A stretch of DNA of 64,000 nucleotides from Aneurinibacillus sp. REN35 (GCF_041379945.2 NZ_JBFTXJ020000004.1:1-64000); one strand, 5' to 3'. Shown: positions 8,194 through 15,989, counted from the stretch's first letter. Notes: generated from the sequence alone by a model not told the origin. Program-made: numbers and translations.

Positions 8194-9105
8194 TTGGAAC
8201 TTCGACAGCTTGAATACTTTGCTGCCATTTGTAAGGAGATGCATTTCTCTAGGGCGGCTGAAAACCTTTGTACCACTCAGTCGAATTTGAGTCAGCAGAT
8301 TAAGTTTTTGGAGAACGAGCTTGGACTCCCGCTATTCGATCGTGTTGGCAAGCGGATTGCGTTAACCGATGCAGGCAAAATCCTGCTCGAGCAAAGCCAC
8401 CACATCTTTGAACGCGTTGACTACGCGAAAAGGGCAATATTGGACCTTAAGAGAATGGAAGGCGGCAGGCTGGATATCGGCATTTTACCGGGAGATGGAG
8501 ATTTGCTGTTTGATGCTTTACTTATCGATTTCCATAAGTCTTATCCTAAGCTATCGATAAGCGTTACGGAGACCACGGATGTGTACGAACAGGTCCTTAA
8601 CGGAACAAGAGATCTCGGAGTTACTACGGTACCTCCCAAGCCTGATAACCGTATTTCGATTATCCCCTTGTTTCACGAGGAGTTTGCCTTGGCCATCCGA
8701 GCAGATCATCCCCTAGCGAAATCAAAGGCTATTCCGTTCGATGAGCTTCAACATCTAAAGATGATTATGTTCGATTCTGGACATCAGATTACAAAGATCA
8801 TCCAATCGTACTGTCATAAAAAAGCAATGGTGATTGACAATTCAATAATAACCTCAACCTTATCCACACTCTTGTCTTTGGTCGGTCAAGGAATAGGAGC
8901 TTCTATTCTTCCCCGGATGTTGATAGATTATATGGACCATGAGCATATCGTTGCCATAAAACTGCTTGATCCTACACCTAGTCAAGACATTTGTGTCTTA
9001 TACCGTACGGACAAATTTATGGGGCAAGCAGCGAAGTTATTTATTAAAGAATTGCAGTCTTTCCTTCAGAATGTCACAAATCATACCAATCGCTCGTTAG
9101 GATAA
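8194..9105 (+). CDS. LysR-family transcriptional regulator
   Basis: A 303-residue LysR protein. The N-terminal winged helix (residues 1-60) has MELRQLEYFAAICKEMHFSR, AENLCTTQSNLSQQIKFLE and LGLPLFDRVGKRIALTDAG. The rest is a periplasmic-binding-like effector domain (about 90-295). It starts with TTG at 8194, and GGAAGGGGG lies 9-10 bases upstream. LysR proteins usually control a divergent or adjacent gene. No divergent gene is present here, and the downstream neighbour amj has its own ribosome binding site 101 bases away. The target and ligand are unknown; CynR/CysB-like subgroups are possible. Confidence 0.92.
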   Translation: MELRQLEYFAAICKEMHFSRAAENLCTTQSNLSQQIKFLENELGLPLFDRVGKRIALTDAGKILLEQSHHIFERVDYAKRAILDLKRMEGGRLDIGILPGDGDLLFDALLIDFHKSYPKLSISVTETTDVYEQVLNGTRDLGVTTVPPKPDNRISIIPLFHEEFALAIRADHPLAKSKAIPFDELQHLKMIMFDSGHQITKIIQSYCHKKAMVIDNSIITSTLSTLLSLVGQGIGASILPRMLIDYMDHEHIVAIKLLDPTPSQDICVLYRTDKFMGQAAKLFIKELQSFLQNVTNHTNRSLG

Positions 9106-9206
9106 ACGTAAGTGAACGGAACAGAGAATGAATCAAGCACATGATAAAATAAACGAAGCAAGATACAATATATCTGTATCTATTCCATAATGTAGGAGTG
9201 CTTTCG

Positions 9207-10010
9207 TTGCTTGAAAAACTTCTGTTCATCTGCCTATTTACCTTGATTATTCATACGATCGAGACACTCTCCTACTCTGTGAGACTGGCCGGTATTCGTG
9301 TTGCCAAATTAGCTGTCGCACTGTCCCTGTTTAATATTATTGTCATCGTCTCGCGGACAGCCAATATGCTCCAGGCGCCGCTTACTGCAAGCCTCGTTGA
9401 CAGGGCAAAGGAAACGGGCGATCTATCTCTGATTGAAAGCCAATTTCGCGTCATTCTGGGCTCTGCCTCGCTGGGAACGTTGCTTGCGGCTCTGCTTGTT
9501 CCTACGTTTATCGCCGTTTTTTCCCGAGCGATTATCCATCTGGAAACTGCGGGTTCCATTCCATCTATGCTAAAAAACACGCTTACGATTCATCACCTGC
9601 AATATGCCAGAAAACACATCCGCGCCCCGCGCTGGAGCATGATTTCCCGCCTGCGAATCGGCGGCGTTCCAAAACGCTTATTTCTACTCAATGTACTGGC
9701 TACCATGATCTATACATCAAGCATATTATCGTGCCTGTACGCCTCTCTGCTTGCACCGCAGTACAGCTCGATTGCGCTGATGTCATCCGGTCTGGTGAAT
9801 GGATTTGCCGCGATTCTGCTTACGATTTTTGTTGATCCGCAGGTTGCTATTCTCACAGATCGAGTGATGCGAGGAGAGGAACGCCAGCTCAATATTAACA
9901 AAGTAATCGGCGTGCTTATCTTTTCACGGTTTATCGGAACGCTGCTCGCACAGCTTCTTTTCATTCCTGCCGCTTATTACATAGCATGGATCAGCAGGTT
10001 CTTCGCCTAG
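9207..10010 (+). CDS. amj: Amj-type lipid II flippase
   Basis: A 267-residue polytopic membrane protein matching the Amj family (alternate to MurJ, found in Bacillus subtilis as YdaH). Helices are near residues 5-25, 35-50, 75-105 and 155-265. Typical are HTIETLSYSVRLAGIR at the N-terminus and a loop with QAPLTASLVD. Amj flips the lipid-linked cell wall precursor lipid II and is induced in B. subtilis by envelope stress through sigma M. TTG at 9207 is chosen because AGGAG ends 8 bases upstream; the GTG at 9198 lies inside that site. A hairpin terminator follows. Confidence 0.85.
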   Translation: MLEKLLFICLFTLIIHTIETLSYSVRLAGIRVAKLAVALSLFNIIVIVSRTANMLQAPLTASLVDRAKETGDLSLIESQFRVILGSASLGTLLAALLVPTFIAVFSRAIIHLETAGSIPSMLKNTLTIHHLQYARKHIRAPRWSMISRLRIGGVPKRLFLLNVLATMIYTSSILSCLYASLLAPQYSSIALMSSGLVNGFAAILLTIFVDPQVAILTDRVMRGEERQLNINKVIGVLIFSRFIGTLLAQLLFIPAAYYIAWISRFFA

Positions 10011-10027
10011 TCCCTGATCCATAAGAC

Positions 10028-10069
10028 GACAAGAAGCCCTTTTACATACGAAAAGGCTTGTCCTCTTTA
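10028..10069 (+). terminator. Terminator after amj
   Basis: GACAAG..CC.TTTT pairs with AAAAGGCTTGTC through a bulged stem, followed by CTCTTTAT. It lies 17 bases after the amj stop. Confidence 0.55.
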
Positions 10070-10186
10070 TAAGAGTGGAGGCGACTCTATATAGTTAACA
10101 AAAAAAGCCAGGAGAAAAATGGGTTAAAATGGATAATTTCATTTAAGAAAGGAACAATTATAGTAGAGGGGAGAGGGGATTGTATT

Positions 10187-10318
10187 ATGAAAAAACTTTG
10201 GGTAGACGGGGATGCTAATCACAAAAAAGCATTTCAATGGTACATGAAAGCAGCAAAACAGGGCAATAAAGTGGCGCAAGAACGGTTAAAAGCTTTGCAA
10301 AAAAAAGAAATAACCTAG
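10187..10318 (+). CDS. Single Sel1-like repeat microprotein (43 aa)
   Basis: ATG at 10187 opens a 43-codon frame with GAGAGGGG upstream. The protein is almost exactly one Sel1-like (TPR-related) repeat: DANHKKAFQWYMKAAKQGN followed by AQERLKAL. It sits in its own unit, with a strong terminator starting 11 bases after the stop, which supports real expression. Sel1 repeats mediate protein contacts and normally occur in tandem; one isolated repeat is unusual. It could be a remnant of a larger repeat protein, but the tight gene plus terminator argues against that. Confidence 0.6.
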   Translation: MKKLWVDGDANHKKAFQWYMKAAKQGNKVAQERLKALQKKEIT

Positions 10319-10329
10319 GAAAAATAACA

Positions 10330-10384
10330 GATGAGGGATGCTCAGCAGATATATCATCAAGCCATAGAATCCCTCATCTTTTTA
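10330..10384 (+). terminator. Strong terminator after the Sel1 microprotein
   Basis: GATGAGGGAT pairs perfectly with ATCCCTCATC around a 29-base loop, followed by TTTTTAT on the plus strand. Confidence 0.75.
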
Positions 10385-10451
10385 TAACTTTACAAACAAT
10401 TTGTAAAGTGTTCTATGAAATTCTATAATCCCCCAATGTAGGAGGTCACTT

Positions 10452-10670
10452 ATGCCTTATATCAATATCAAACTCGCAAAAGGACGAACCATTGAACAAA
10501 AACAAGCGTTTGTTGAAGCGATTACACGAGAAGCAGCCAGAACCCTTCACGTTGAAGAAGAGTGGGTAACTATTGTGTTCGATGAATACGAAAGAGAAAA
10601 CTGGGCTACCGGTGGAACGCTTCACTCTCTTAAATTTGGTGAAGGGTTCGGGAAAACGGGAGCAACCTAG
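10452..10670 (+). CDS. 4-oxalocrotonate tautomerase-family protein
   Basis: A 72-residue tautomerase-superfamily protein. After removal of Met, Pro1 (PYINIKLAKGRT) is the catalytic base. The following helix (EQKQAFVEAITREAARTL) and the strand VTIVFDEYERENWATGG match 4-OT homologues, which run as small oligomers. The family isomerises 2-hydroxymuconate-type enols or performs promiscuous chemistry. GGAGGTCACTT precedes the ATG. It stands alone, and no aromatic degradation genes are near, so the substrate is open. Confidence 0.9.
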   Translation: MPYINIKLAKGRTIEQKQAFVEAITREAARTLHVEEEWVTIVFDEYERENWATGGTLHSLKFGEGFGKTGAT

Positions 10671-10751
10671 AATAACTCCTCCCCTCTCTACAGAACAAGC
10701 AAAAACAATCGAGCTTGCTCAGATCTTGGATGATGTATCTGCCATTATTTT

Positions 10752-11192
10752 TTATAAAACAATAAAGTCAGTGACAAGCGAAGCAACCTGTCCTTGTGCG
10801 TCGATTCCTCAATAAGAGGCATAGAAGCCGTCGCCATAGCCGGAACGGAATACAATCATATTCAGCCCTGAATCTTCACAAACGATCGCATTGCCCCAGT
10901 TATCTTCATGTTCAAATAAAATATCCTCTATCAAGTTGTCGTACAGGCTGATAAAGTCTTCGCCAAGCTCCCGTATCAATCGTTCCTCCAGTTCACCTAC
11001 CTTATTCACTGCTTTCGCATCTGCAAAACAGCCGAGTCCTGTATCCACCGGATATCCGAAGATATGTCCTTCCTGCAGTTCATCCACATGCTGTCCCGGC
11101 CTCGTGGCCATCTCCCACCGAACCGGCTTCGCATCAGACAGCTTCAATTCAACTGCTATGTAATAATGCGCTTGATCATTATAGCAGGCCAT
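10752..11192 (-). pseudogene. DUF4241 protein gene, 5'-truncated and with an in-frame stop
   Basis: The visible frame (10809-11192) matches the middle of DUF4241 proteins: YYIAVELKLSDAKPVRWEMA, IFGYPVDTGLGCFADAKAV and NMIVFRSGYGDGFY. The frame then meets TGA where the family has TGG (Trp), and continues past it as GIDAQGQVASLVTDFIVL to TAA at 10752, exactly the expected end. The N-terminal part, about a third of the usual protein, is missing, and no ribosome binding site precedes the first ATG. The gene is therefore broken at both ends. DUF4241 function is unknown. Confidence 0.75.
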
Positions 11193-11210
11193 TCAGCAGT
11201 CAATACCATG

Positions 11211-11825
11211 CTATTTTACGATCGCCATAAGAGATGGAGCTGTATTTAAAGCCGAATTCAGGCCATTATACGAACGCACATTCCAACGGGGTTTATCTAT
11301 TTCCGACCCCCAGAAATGTGTAAGCTCCGTTAACCGTCCCCTCGTTTGTTTTTGTTCCCGTATCGACAGCCATGAATGTTCCACTGTCCAATCGTAGAAC
11401 TCAACCTCTTGAATAAATGCAAGGTAGACCTGACAACTACCTGCCGGGTCTTCTTTAATAAAACGAAGCACCTTTTGGACGTCTTGTAAGAACGGTATAT
11501 CACTCGTACTGCCCTTATATTTCATTTCAATCGCTGCTACCAAGTTGTTTACTTTATTTTGAAGATGCCCGCCTTCTTCGCTTTTCTCGTTCAGTTGCGC
11601 AATCACTAAATCAATCCGTTCACTGCCGTATTGATACTCGGTAAATATACGCAAATGATTTTGTTCAAAAAATCCATCACCTAACCTGCGGCGAAGATGA
11701 TAGTAGAACGCATTTTTGAGTGTATCTTCTTTTAGCAGAAAAAAATTATGATAGTCACGCGAAATATCATACAGCCAGGTTTCTTTTATACATTTATCAA
11801 TGAGCTGAACCACTTCAGATTGCAT
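11211..11825 (-). CDS. Hypothetical protein, possible PD-(D/E)XK nuclease fold
   Basis: A protein of 204 residues from the preferred ATG at 11825, which has GGGAG upstream; an alternative ATG at 11849 has none. The centre shows a helix LKNAFYYHLRRRLG, then ERIDLVIAQ and, after a variable loop, NNLVAAIEMKYKG. This D...E-x-K spacing is the signature of PD-(D/E)XK nucleases, which occur in restriction, repair and toxin proteins. The family assignment is inference. It ends 18 bases before the truncated DUF4241 gene. The C-terminal part has no motif I can name. Confidence 0.5.
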   Translation of the reverse strand: MQSEVVQLIDKCIKETWLYDISRDYHNFFLLKEDTLKNAFYYHLRRRLGDGFFEQNHLRIFTEYQYGSERIDLVIAQLNEKSEEGGHLQNKVNNLVAAIEMKYKGSTSDIPFLQDVQKVLRFIKEDPAGSCQVYLAFIQEVEFYDWTVEHSWLSIREQKQTRGRLTELTHFWGSEIDKPRWNVRSYNGLNSALNTAPSLMAIVK

Positions 11826-11859
11826 ACTGCTTCTTCTCCCTTTTAGCATCTATATATTA

Positions 11860-12136
11860 CATAAAGCATCATGCCCATCCCGTACGCAGAGCCTTCGCCC
11901 AATCGGGACGCCGGTGACGCAGCGCCATGTCAGCAGCTTGAGCTTGCTATTGTACATCGCATTATGGCGTTCTATCGGTATCCTCGCTCCCTTCTTATTC
12001 AATAGTAATCATACAAAAAGATTCAATCAACACAAAAAAGGAATGAGTAACCAAATCTAGAATAAAATAGTAATTCAATTAGCTCTATGAAAAAAGGAGC
12101 TTCATTGCTAAAAATAAAATTCTTCAGGAGGTTCCT
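11860..12136. other. Intergenic stretch
   Basis: A GC-richer segment (11870-11990) reads openly on the minus strand for about 40 codons without recognisable similarity, perhaps another fragment. AT-rich DNA follows, containing the likely promoter of the zinc-ribbon gene. No RNA gene is seen. Confidence 0.3.
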
Positions 12137-12484
12137 ATGGGCAGAAGTCTTGGAGCAGGTATGGTAGGACTAGGTATCATTTGCGTAATCGTCGCATTCT
12201 TTGAATTTTTCACCTTAGATATGTGGGAAACACCAAAGCTTTTTTGGCTTTTCTTTGTAGGTACACCCCTCATGTTCATTGGATTTATTATACTCGGTCC
12301 GCATATTCAACGGAGTTATTTACAACGAAATAGTGATATGATTCGTGATTCCATGAAACTCATGGGAGAAGGTTTACGGAGTGGATTAGAAGAGTCAAGA
12401 ACATGCCCAAAATGTACTGCTGCAAACAAACATGTCGCGAATTTTTGTTCACATTGCGGTGCTTCTCTTCAAACTGATACATAG
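12137..12484 (+). CDS. Membrane protein with C-terminal zinc ribbon
   Basis: A 115-residue protein with two membrane helices (about residues 5-25 and 35-55), a cytoplasmic linker, and a C-terminal zinc ribbon CPKCTAANKHVANFCSHCG whose four Cys (CxxC-x13-CxxC) bind Zn. Such membrane-plus-zinc-ribbon proteins are common in Firmicutes and mostly uncharacterised. CAGGAGGTTCCT gives a strong ribosome binding site. It is convergent with the DUF1259 gene and shares a terminator with it. Confidence 0.8.
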   Translation: MGRSLGAGMVGLGIICVIVAFFEFFTLDMWETPKLFWLFFVGTPLMFIGFIILGPHIQRSYLQRNSDMIRDSMKLMGEGLRSGLEESRTCPKCTAANKHVANFCSHCGASLQTDT

Positions 12485-12512
12485 GGCAGGCATATGGGTT
12501 TAATGATAAAAT

Positions 12513-12540
12513 AAAAAGCCGCTCCGAAGAGCAGCTTTTC
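12513..12540. terminator. Bidirectional terminator
   Basis: AAAAAGCCGCTC, loop CGAA, GAGCAGCTTTTC lies between two convergent genes (stops at 12484 plus and 12542 minus), with A- and T-rich flanks serving both strands. Confidence 0.75.
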
Positions 12541-12541
12541 A

Positions 12542-12940
12542 TTATCCCCGCAGCACCTGAAATGCTGCTGCAACCTTTCTAGCAAAAACGATAGGATTCT
12601 CTACTGATTTAAAGTGAATGTACATAATACGCGGGTTATCGAACAACCAGTGGTTGTGCAGGGCTGTTACTTCAATGCCGCGCTTGCGAAGCTCTGTAAT
12701 AAACGGCTGGATTTCCTGTTGCAGAATCACGGTTTCTCCGAGATTAAGCGCACGGCCGCTGCTATCTACGGATTCAAAAGAGAATAACGCTGCAAGAGTC
12801 AAAGGTGAACGGCTTCGGCGCCCCTGTATGGTTACATTGAGATTGCGAAGACGGGTCACTGTGCAGACACCGTTCACAACAGCTGCTTGTCCTCCAAGGA
12901 TGCGAGCAAAACGTCGGCAAAGCAGGCTTGGTTGAGCCAT
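12542..12940 (-). CDS. DUF1259 domain protein (LppY/LpqO family)
   Basis: A 132-residue protein with the DUF1259 pattern: ILGGQAAVVNGVCTVTRLR at the N-terminus, then ALNLGETVILQQEIQPFITELRKRGIEVTALHNHWLFDNPRIMYIHF. This is one repeat of the LppY/LpqO family, which usually has two. No signal peptide is seen, so it is probably cytoplasmic. GAAAGGAGG precedes the ATG. The role is unknown. It borders the cluster of possible surface proteins at 13-16 kb, though a functional link is not shown. Confidence 0.75.
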   Translation of the reverse strand: MAQPSLLCRRFARILGGQAAVVNGVCTVTRLRNLNVTIQGRRSRSPLTLAALFSFESVDSSGRALNLGETVILQQEIQPFITELRKRGIEVTALHNHWLFDNPRIMYIHFKSVENPIVFARKVAAAFQVLRG

Positions 12941-13210
12941 GGACGATCCCCTCCTTTCTAACCTTATAGTACAGGCTATGCAGAGGAGACTTTTTTGCCA
13001 TAGACATATGATTCAATTATATAAAAAATGGTCGAATTCACATCGTTATCCCCCTTCCAATCTATGAAACCAGCAGCCAAAAAACAAGCAAACGCACATT
13101 TTTTCGTTAGAGGACAACCATCTATACCAATCAAATGTGCAGGTCATATGCTATAGCAAGATAATTTCTTTATTCTCTTATTCTTTCAACAGAAAGGAGA
13201 GGAATGCAGG

Positions 13211-13657
13211 ATGGCGATTAACACGCTGTTAAATTACAATCGAAGTGCAAACAACATATCAGACTCTGCCACAATTCCTGTTAATACAAGCACACCCGTA
13301 TTGTTAGCTGAGCTCGGTTTGTTTGTTCCGCAAGCAGTCAACTTTATCGAGCTCATTGCGACCATCGGTTGGTCTTCCGACCCAGGTGCAGTAGAAGCTA
13401 ATCAATCCAATATGCTCTTCTTCATTACGCAGGACGATATCGTGGTTGCTTCGACACGTGAAGAGTCACCGGATGATGCAGGCGGCGGCGACCTAGATCT
13501 CTTCATTACCACAACCTTTCAGGGCGTGCTGACTAATGTAGCCACCGGCCATCACGTCTATAGATTATTTGCGCAAAACTTAGAACCAGGACAAAGCATT
13601 GTCAATATCGAAGGACCCGTAACGATTTCAGTCAAAGCGATTGGACCGGAAGCATAA
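13211..13657 (+). CDS. Small beta-rich protein, paralogue of the 13967 gene
   Basis: A 148-residue protein rich in Thr, Val, Asn and Ser with no Cys and no signal peptide. It starts INTLLNYNRSANNISDSATI and continues with alternating hydrophobic residues, suggesting a beta sandwich (LLAELGLFVPQAVNFIELIATIGW). The protein at 13967 shares this layout: TLLNYNRS/TALNYTRA, LGLFVP/WGHFVP, IATIGW/NACIGW. The family looks like small Bacillales spore or exosporium surface proteins, but I cannot name it. GAAAGGAGAGG precedes the ATG, and a strong terminator follows. Confidence 0.7.
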   Translation: MAINTLLNYNRSANNISDSATIPVNTSTPVLLAELGLFVPQAVNFIELIATIGWSSDPGAVEANQSNMLFFITQDDIVVASTREESPDDAGGGDLDLFITTTFQGVLTNVATGHHVYRLFAQNLEPGQSIVNIEGPVTISVKAIGPEA

Positions 13658-13674
13658 CCGTAGATCAAAGAACA

Positions 13675-13716
13675 CAGCGCCCCTATTTTTCAAAAAGTAG
13701 GGGCGCTGCTTATTTC
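13675..13716 (+). terminator. Terminator
   Basis: CAGCGCCCCTA pairs perfectly with TAGGGGCGCTG around an AT-rich loop, followed by CTTATTT. It ends the 13211 gene transcript. Confidence 0.75.
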
Positions 13717-13760
13717 ATATGCTAGTAAGTATCCATAGAATAAGGCAATTGAATCGTCTT

Positions 13761-13952
13761 ACATGATATAGGATATCCGTCTACACCACGTCCAGATCTT
13801 CCTGTATATCCCATTTATAAGAAAAGCAGGATATGCTTGTTTTCTTTAGCCTGTAGACATGATATAGGATATCCGTCTACACCACGTCCAGATCTTCCTG
13901 TATATCCCATTTATAAGAAAAGCAGGATATGCTTGTTTTCTTTAGCCTGTAG
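13761..13952. repeat. Perfect tandem duplication of a 96-bp unit
   Basis: Bases 13761-13856 and 13857-13952 read identical when compared by eye. The unit contains the palindrome GGATATCC and a bulged inverted repeat AAGAAAAGCA/TGCTTGTTTTCTT. The second copy ends directly at the ribosome binding site of the 13967 gene, so the duplication doubles that gene's upstream regulatory DNA. Confidence 0.95.
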
Positions 13953-13966
13953 AAAGGAGAAATAAT

Positions 13967-14257
13967 ATGCCAATTATTCAAACGGCGCTTAACTATACAC
14001 GGGCAAATGCGACCAATTTTACAGAATCAATCAGTATTCATCTTACCAATACTACTGTAACCTTACTATTGGAATGGGGGCATTTTGTTCCTATAGGCAC
14101 TCAATTTGTAGAAGTCAACGCATGCATTGGCTGGGAAGGAACCATTGGATCGGAGGCTGTAGAGTTCAGGTTTTATAGGAATAGCCAGCTTGTTGCCTCG
14201 GCTGTTGATAATGTAGATGATATCCGTATAAATGTAGATAACGTTCCTGGAACCTAA
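13967..14257 (+). CDS. Small beta-rich protein, shorter paralogue of the 13211 gene
   Basis: A 96-residue protein clearly related to the 13211 product over its first 80 residues (IQTALNYTRANATNFTESI, WGHFVPIGTQFVEVNACIGW). It lacks about 50 C-terminal residues of the longer paralogue and ends at a TAA 8 bases before a terminator, so it may be a truncated copy. AAAGGAGAAATAAT precedes the ATG. The upstream DNA is the 96-bp tandem repeat. A surface or spore role is inference. Confidence 0.6.
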   Translation: MPIIQTALNYTRANATNFTESISIHLTNTTVTLLLEWGHFVPIGTQFVEVNACIGWEGTIGSEAVEFRFYRNSQLVASAVDNVDDIRINVDNVPGT

Positions 14258-14265
14258 CAAGCAAG

Positions 14266-14309
14266 ACACTCGGTTTCCTTAAGCCAAAAGAAACCGAGTG
14301 TTACCCTTA
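14266..14309 (+). terminator. Terminator
   Basis: ACACTCGGTTTC pairs perfectly with GAAACCGAGTGT around a 12-base loop, followed by TACCCTTATT. It lies just after the 13967 gene. Confidence 0.7.
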
Positions 14310-14433
14310 TTGATCCAGCGATACAGCGTACAATTATATAGTCCTAGCTCTTTTGCGATTTGTGCCGTCTGTCCCCTTCTAAACCAAGTTAATCAGCCTG
14401 GTATTTGAATTCTCTGCTGTAGCTTTTAGCCAT
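14302..14433 (-). pseudogene. IS3-family OrfA remnant
   Basis: ATG at 14433 begins MAKSYSREFKYQA, the usual start of IS3-family OrfA (helix-turn-helix). A stop and frameshift follow, then a second frame reads GQTAQIAKELGLYNCTLYRW, the HTH region. The sequence then ends at the terminator of the neighbouring gene. OrfB is absent. This is a small inactive insertion-sequence remnant. Confidence 0.75.
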
Positions 14434-14494
14434 TATACACACCCTGTTGTAGAATTGCTTATTGGTGCACCCTCAATTTTTCATGCTTGGCGTA

Positions 14495-15310
14495 TTAAAA
14501 GTTCTGAAAACAGGTAGGGCAAGGTCCACCTGTATTTTCAAATACCACATTATCAACAAAAGCAGTTCCACCTGGAGCAGGATTACCAATGTTTTGAAAC
14601 GTGATACATGCAACCGTTGCTCCTGGAGGAGTACATACAACGAGAGTATAGTGTTGAAACAAACTTTGAGGCTGATTGGATGCAGGTACAATATGTGGAA
14701 TATTATTTGTAACAATAGGATTCGTCGTCGTTGGTGTAGGCGTTCCATTTCCCGTATTAGTAATCAGCGGTGTGCAAGGTTGTGGCGTTGTCGCATCTGG
14801 AAAAGAAACCGAGGCAACAAGAATACCGCCATCTCTCACATCTGCAGCAAAAGAAAGGGTATAGCAGCAACCTTCAGAAACCTCAACGACTTGGTTGATA
14901 AATCCTGGAGTAGCCGTTGTACCTGCTGAAGGATTGGGGTCAAGGCCCAAAATACCGACAGATTGGATCACAGGTGTTGTCAGACTTGTAGTAAAACGTC
15001 CACTGTGAGCATCTGGAAAGGCAAAAACGGTGGCTCGATCTGAAAGCCAATCGATCGGTGGTGCGCCTACTACCGATAAGTCAAACCCTCCGTTCAAAAG
15101 CAGATTGGTGCATGGACAACATACTTCTACAGATGGTCCGGGCGGTCCAGGTGGCCCCACTGGTCCGGGGGGGCCCGGCGGGCAGGGAGGACAAGGTGGA
15201 ACAGGAGGTATCGGTTGAATCTCCCCAATTACGATTCGCCCAGGGTTCTTCCGTGGCCCCGGTGGACAGCACCGAAAGCCAGAATGAAAACTGCCATGAA
15301 AATCTGCCAT
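14495..15310 (-). CDS. Cys-rich protein with short collagen-like GPP stretch and jelly-roll-type C-terminal domain
   Basis: A 271-residue protein. A Cys/Pro-rich N-terminus (FRCCPPGPRKNPG, then PPCPPCPPG) runs into about five Gly-X-Y triplets rich in GPP (residues about 45-58), then CCPCTNLLLNGGFDLS. From about residue 68 on the sequence looks like a carbohydrate-binding-module or jelly-roll domain (NGGF at the start, VDNVVFE near the end), closed by CPTC. Collagen-like proteins with C-terminal beta domains are typical of Bacillales exosporium filaments. No signal peptide is seen, which fits delivery from the mother cell. ATG at 15310 has AAAGGAG upstream. The prolyl hydroxylase gene ends 79 bases before it on the same strand. 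Confidence 0.75.
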   Translation of the reverse strand: MADFHGSFHSGFRCCPPGPRKNPGRIVIGEIQPIPPVPPCPPCPPGPPGPVGPPGPPGPSVEVCCPCTNLLLNGGFDLSVVGAPPIDWLSDRATVFAFPDAHSGRFTTSLTTPVIQSVGILGLDPNPSAGTTATPGFINQVVEVSEGCCYTLSFAADVRDGGILVASVSFPDATTPQPCTPLITNTGNGTPTPTTTNPIVTNNIPHIVPASNQPQSLFQHYTLVVCTPPGATVACITFQNIGNPAPGGTAFVDNVVFENTGGPCPTCFQNF

Positions 15311-15389
15311 AATGCCTATCACTCCTTTTATCTTCAATGTATGCAATACATGAAAGAGTGCTTGGGCGTTTGATATAAATTATTATAAA

Positions 15390-15989
15390 TTAATACTGGT
15401 TTTTTTCACGAAACCATAACGTTGCAATCCACTTTTCCCCCTCATTTACTGCGCGTCCTTCATGTAATGATAAAGGATGGGCTTCATTCGTCCCCTTTTT
15501 ACAGTTTTCAAAAAGCAAAAGGTCTCCCTCCTTTGGCGTAATCTGGAGATCAAGTCCAGGGAAACAAGTTTCTCCTCCTGCGCCAACTGTATTTAAGTAA
15601 AGAATAGCCGTACACAGCCGCTGTCCACCTTGTTCAAAATACATTCTCCCCGGTTTCGTAGAAAGATCATAACAATCAAAGTGAGCCTCGAATTTCCCCC
15701 CAACTTGATACCGTGCTATTTGAAGCTGTTCAGCATGAGTAAGCGGTTTTTTAACAAGAGAAGCCATGCGTTCTGCTATCTCACGCACTAACCATGAATG
15801 ATGCGGAAACCACGTATGCTCCGATAGCCGGGCCTCTGAAACCTCTAGTCCAGATTCCTTAATCACAGTAGCAGGACGCAATTTACTTTTAGCCAATTGA
15901 ATCAATCGACGGCACTCTATCGGTGTGGCCACCTGTTCATAGTACGCGATGAACGGATCGTCATGATAAATAACCGAAAGCTCCGGCAT
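15390..15989 (-). CDS. Prolyl-4-hydroxylase-type 2OG-Fe(II) oxygenase
   Basis: A 199-residue protein of the P4H family. From the chosen ATG at 15989 (GGGGAG 6 bases upstream) the Fe ligands are His103 and Asp105 in AHFDCYD and His176 in SLHEG. Lys186 in EGEKWIATLWFRE binds the 2-oxoglutarate carboxylate. The catalytic set is complete. Bacterial P4Hs hydroxylate prolines, and BaP4H of Bacillus anthracis acts on proline-rich peptides. The next gene on the strand encodes a protein with Gly-Pro-Pro triplets and many prolines, so it is the obvious candidate substrate. The pair is probably co-transcribed. Substrate identity is inference. Confidence 0.88.
   Translation of the reverse strand: MPELSVIYHDDPFIAYYEQVATPIECRRLIQLAKSKLRPATVIKESGLEVSEARLSEHTWFPHHSWLVREIAERMASLVKKPLTHAEQLQIARYQVGGKFEAHFDCYDLSTKPGRMYFEQGGQRLCTAILYLNTVGAGGETCFPGLDLQITPKEGDLLLFENCKKGTNEAHPLSLHEGRAVNEGEKWIATLWFREKNQY

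Noticed and set aside
13761-13952. CRISPR array
   Set aside because: There are only two 96-bp units directly joined, with no spacers and no cas genes in the window.
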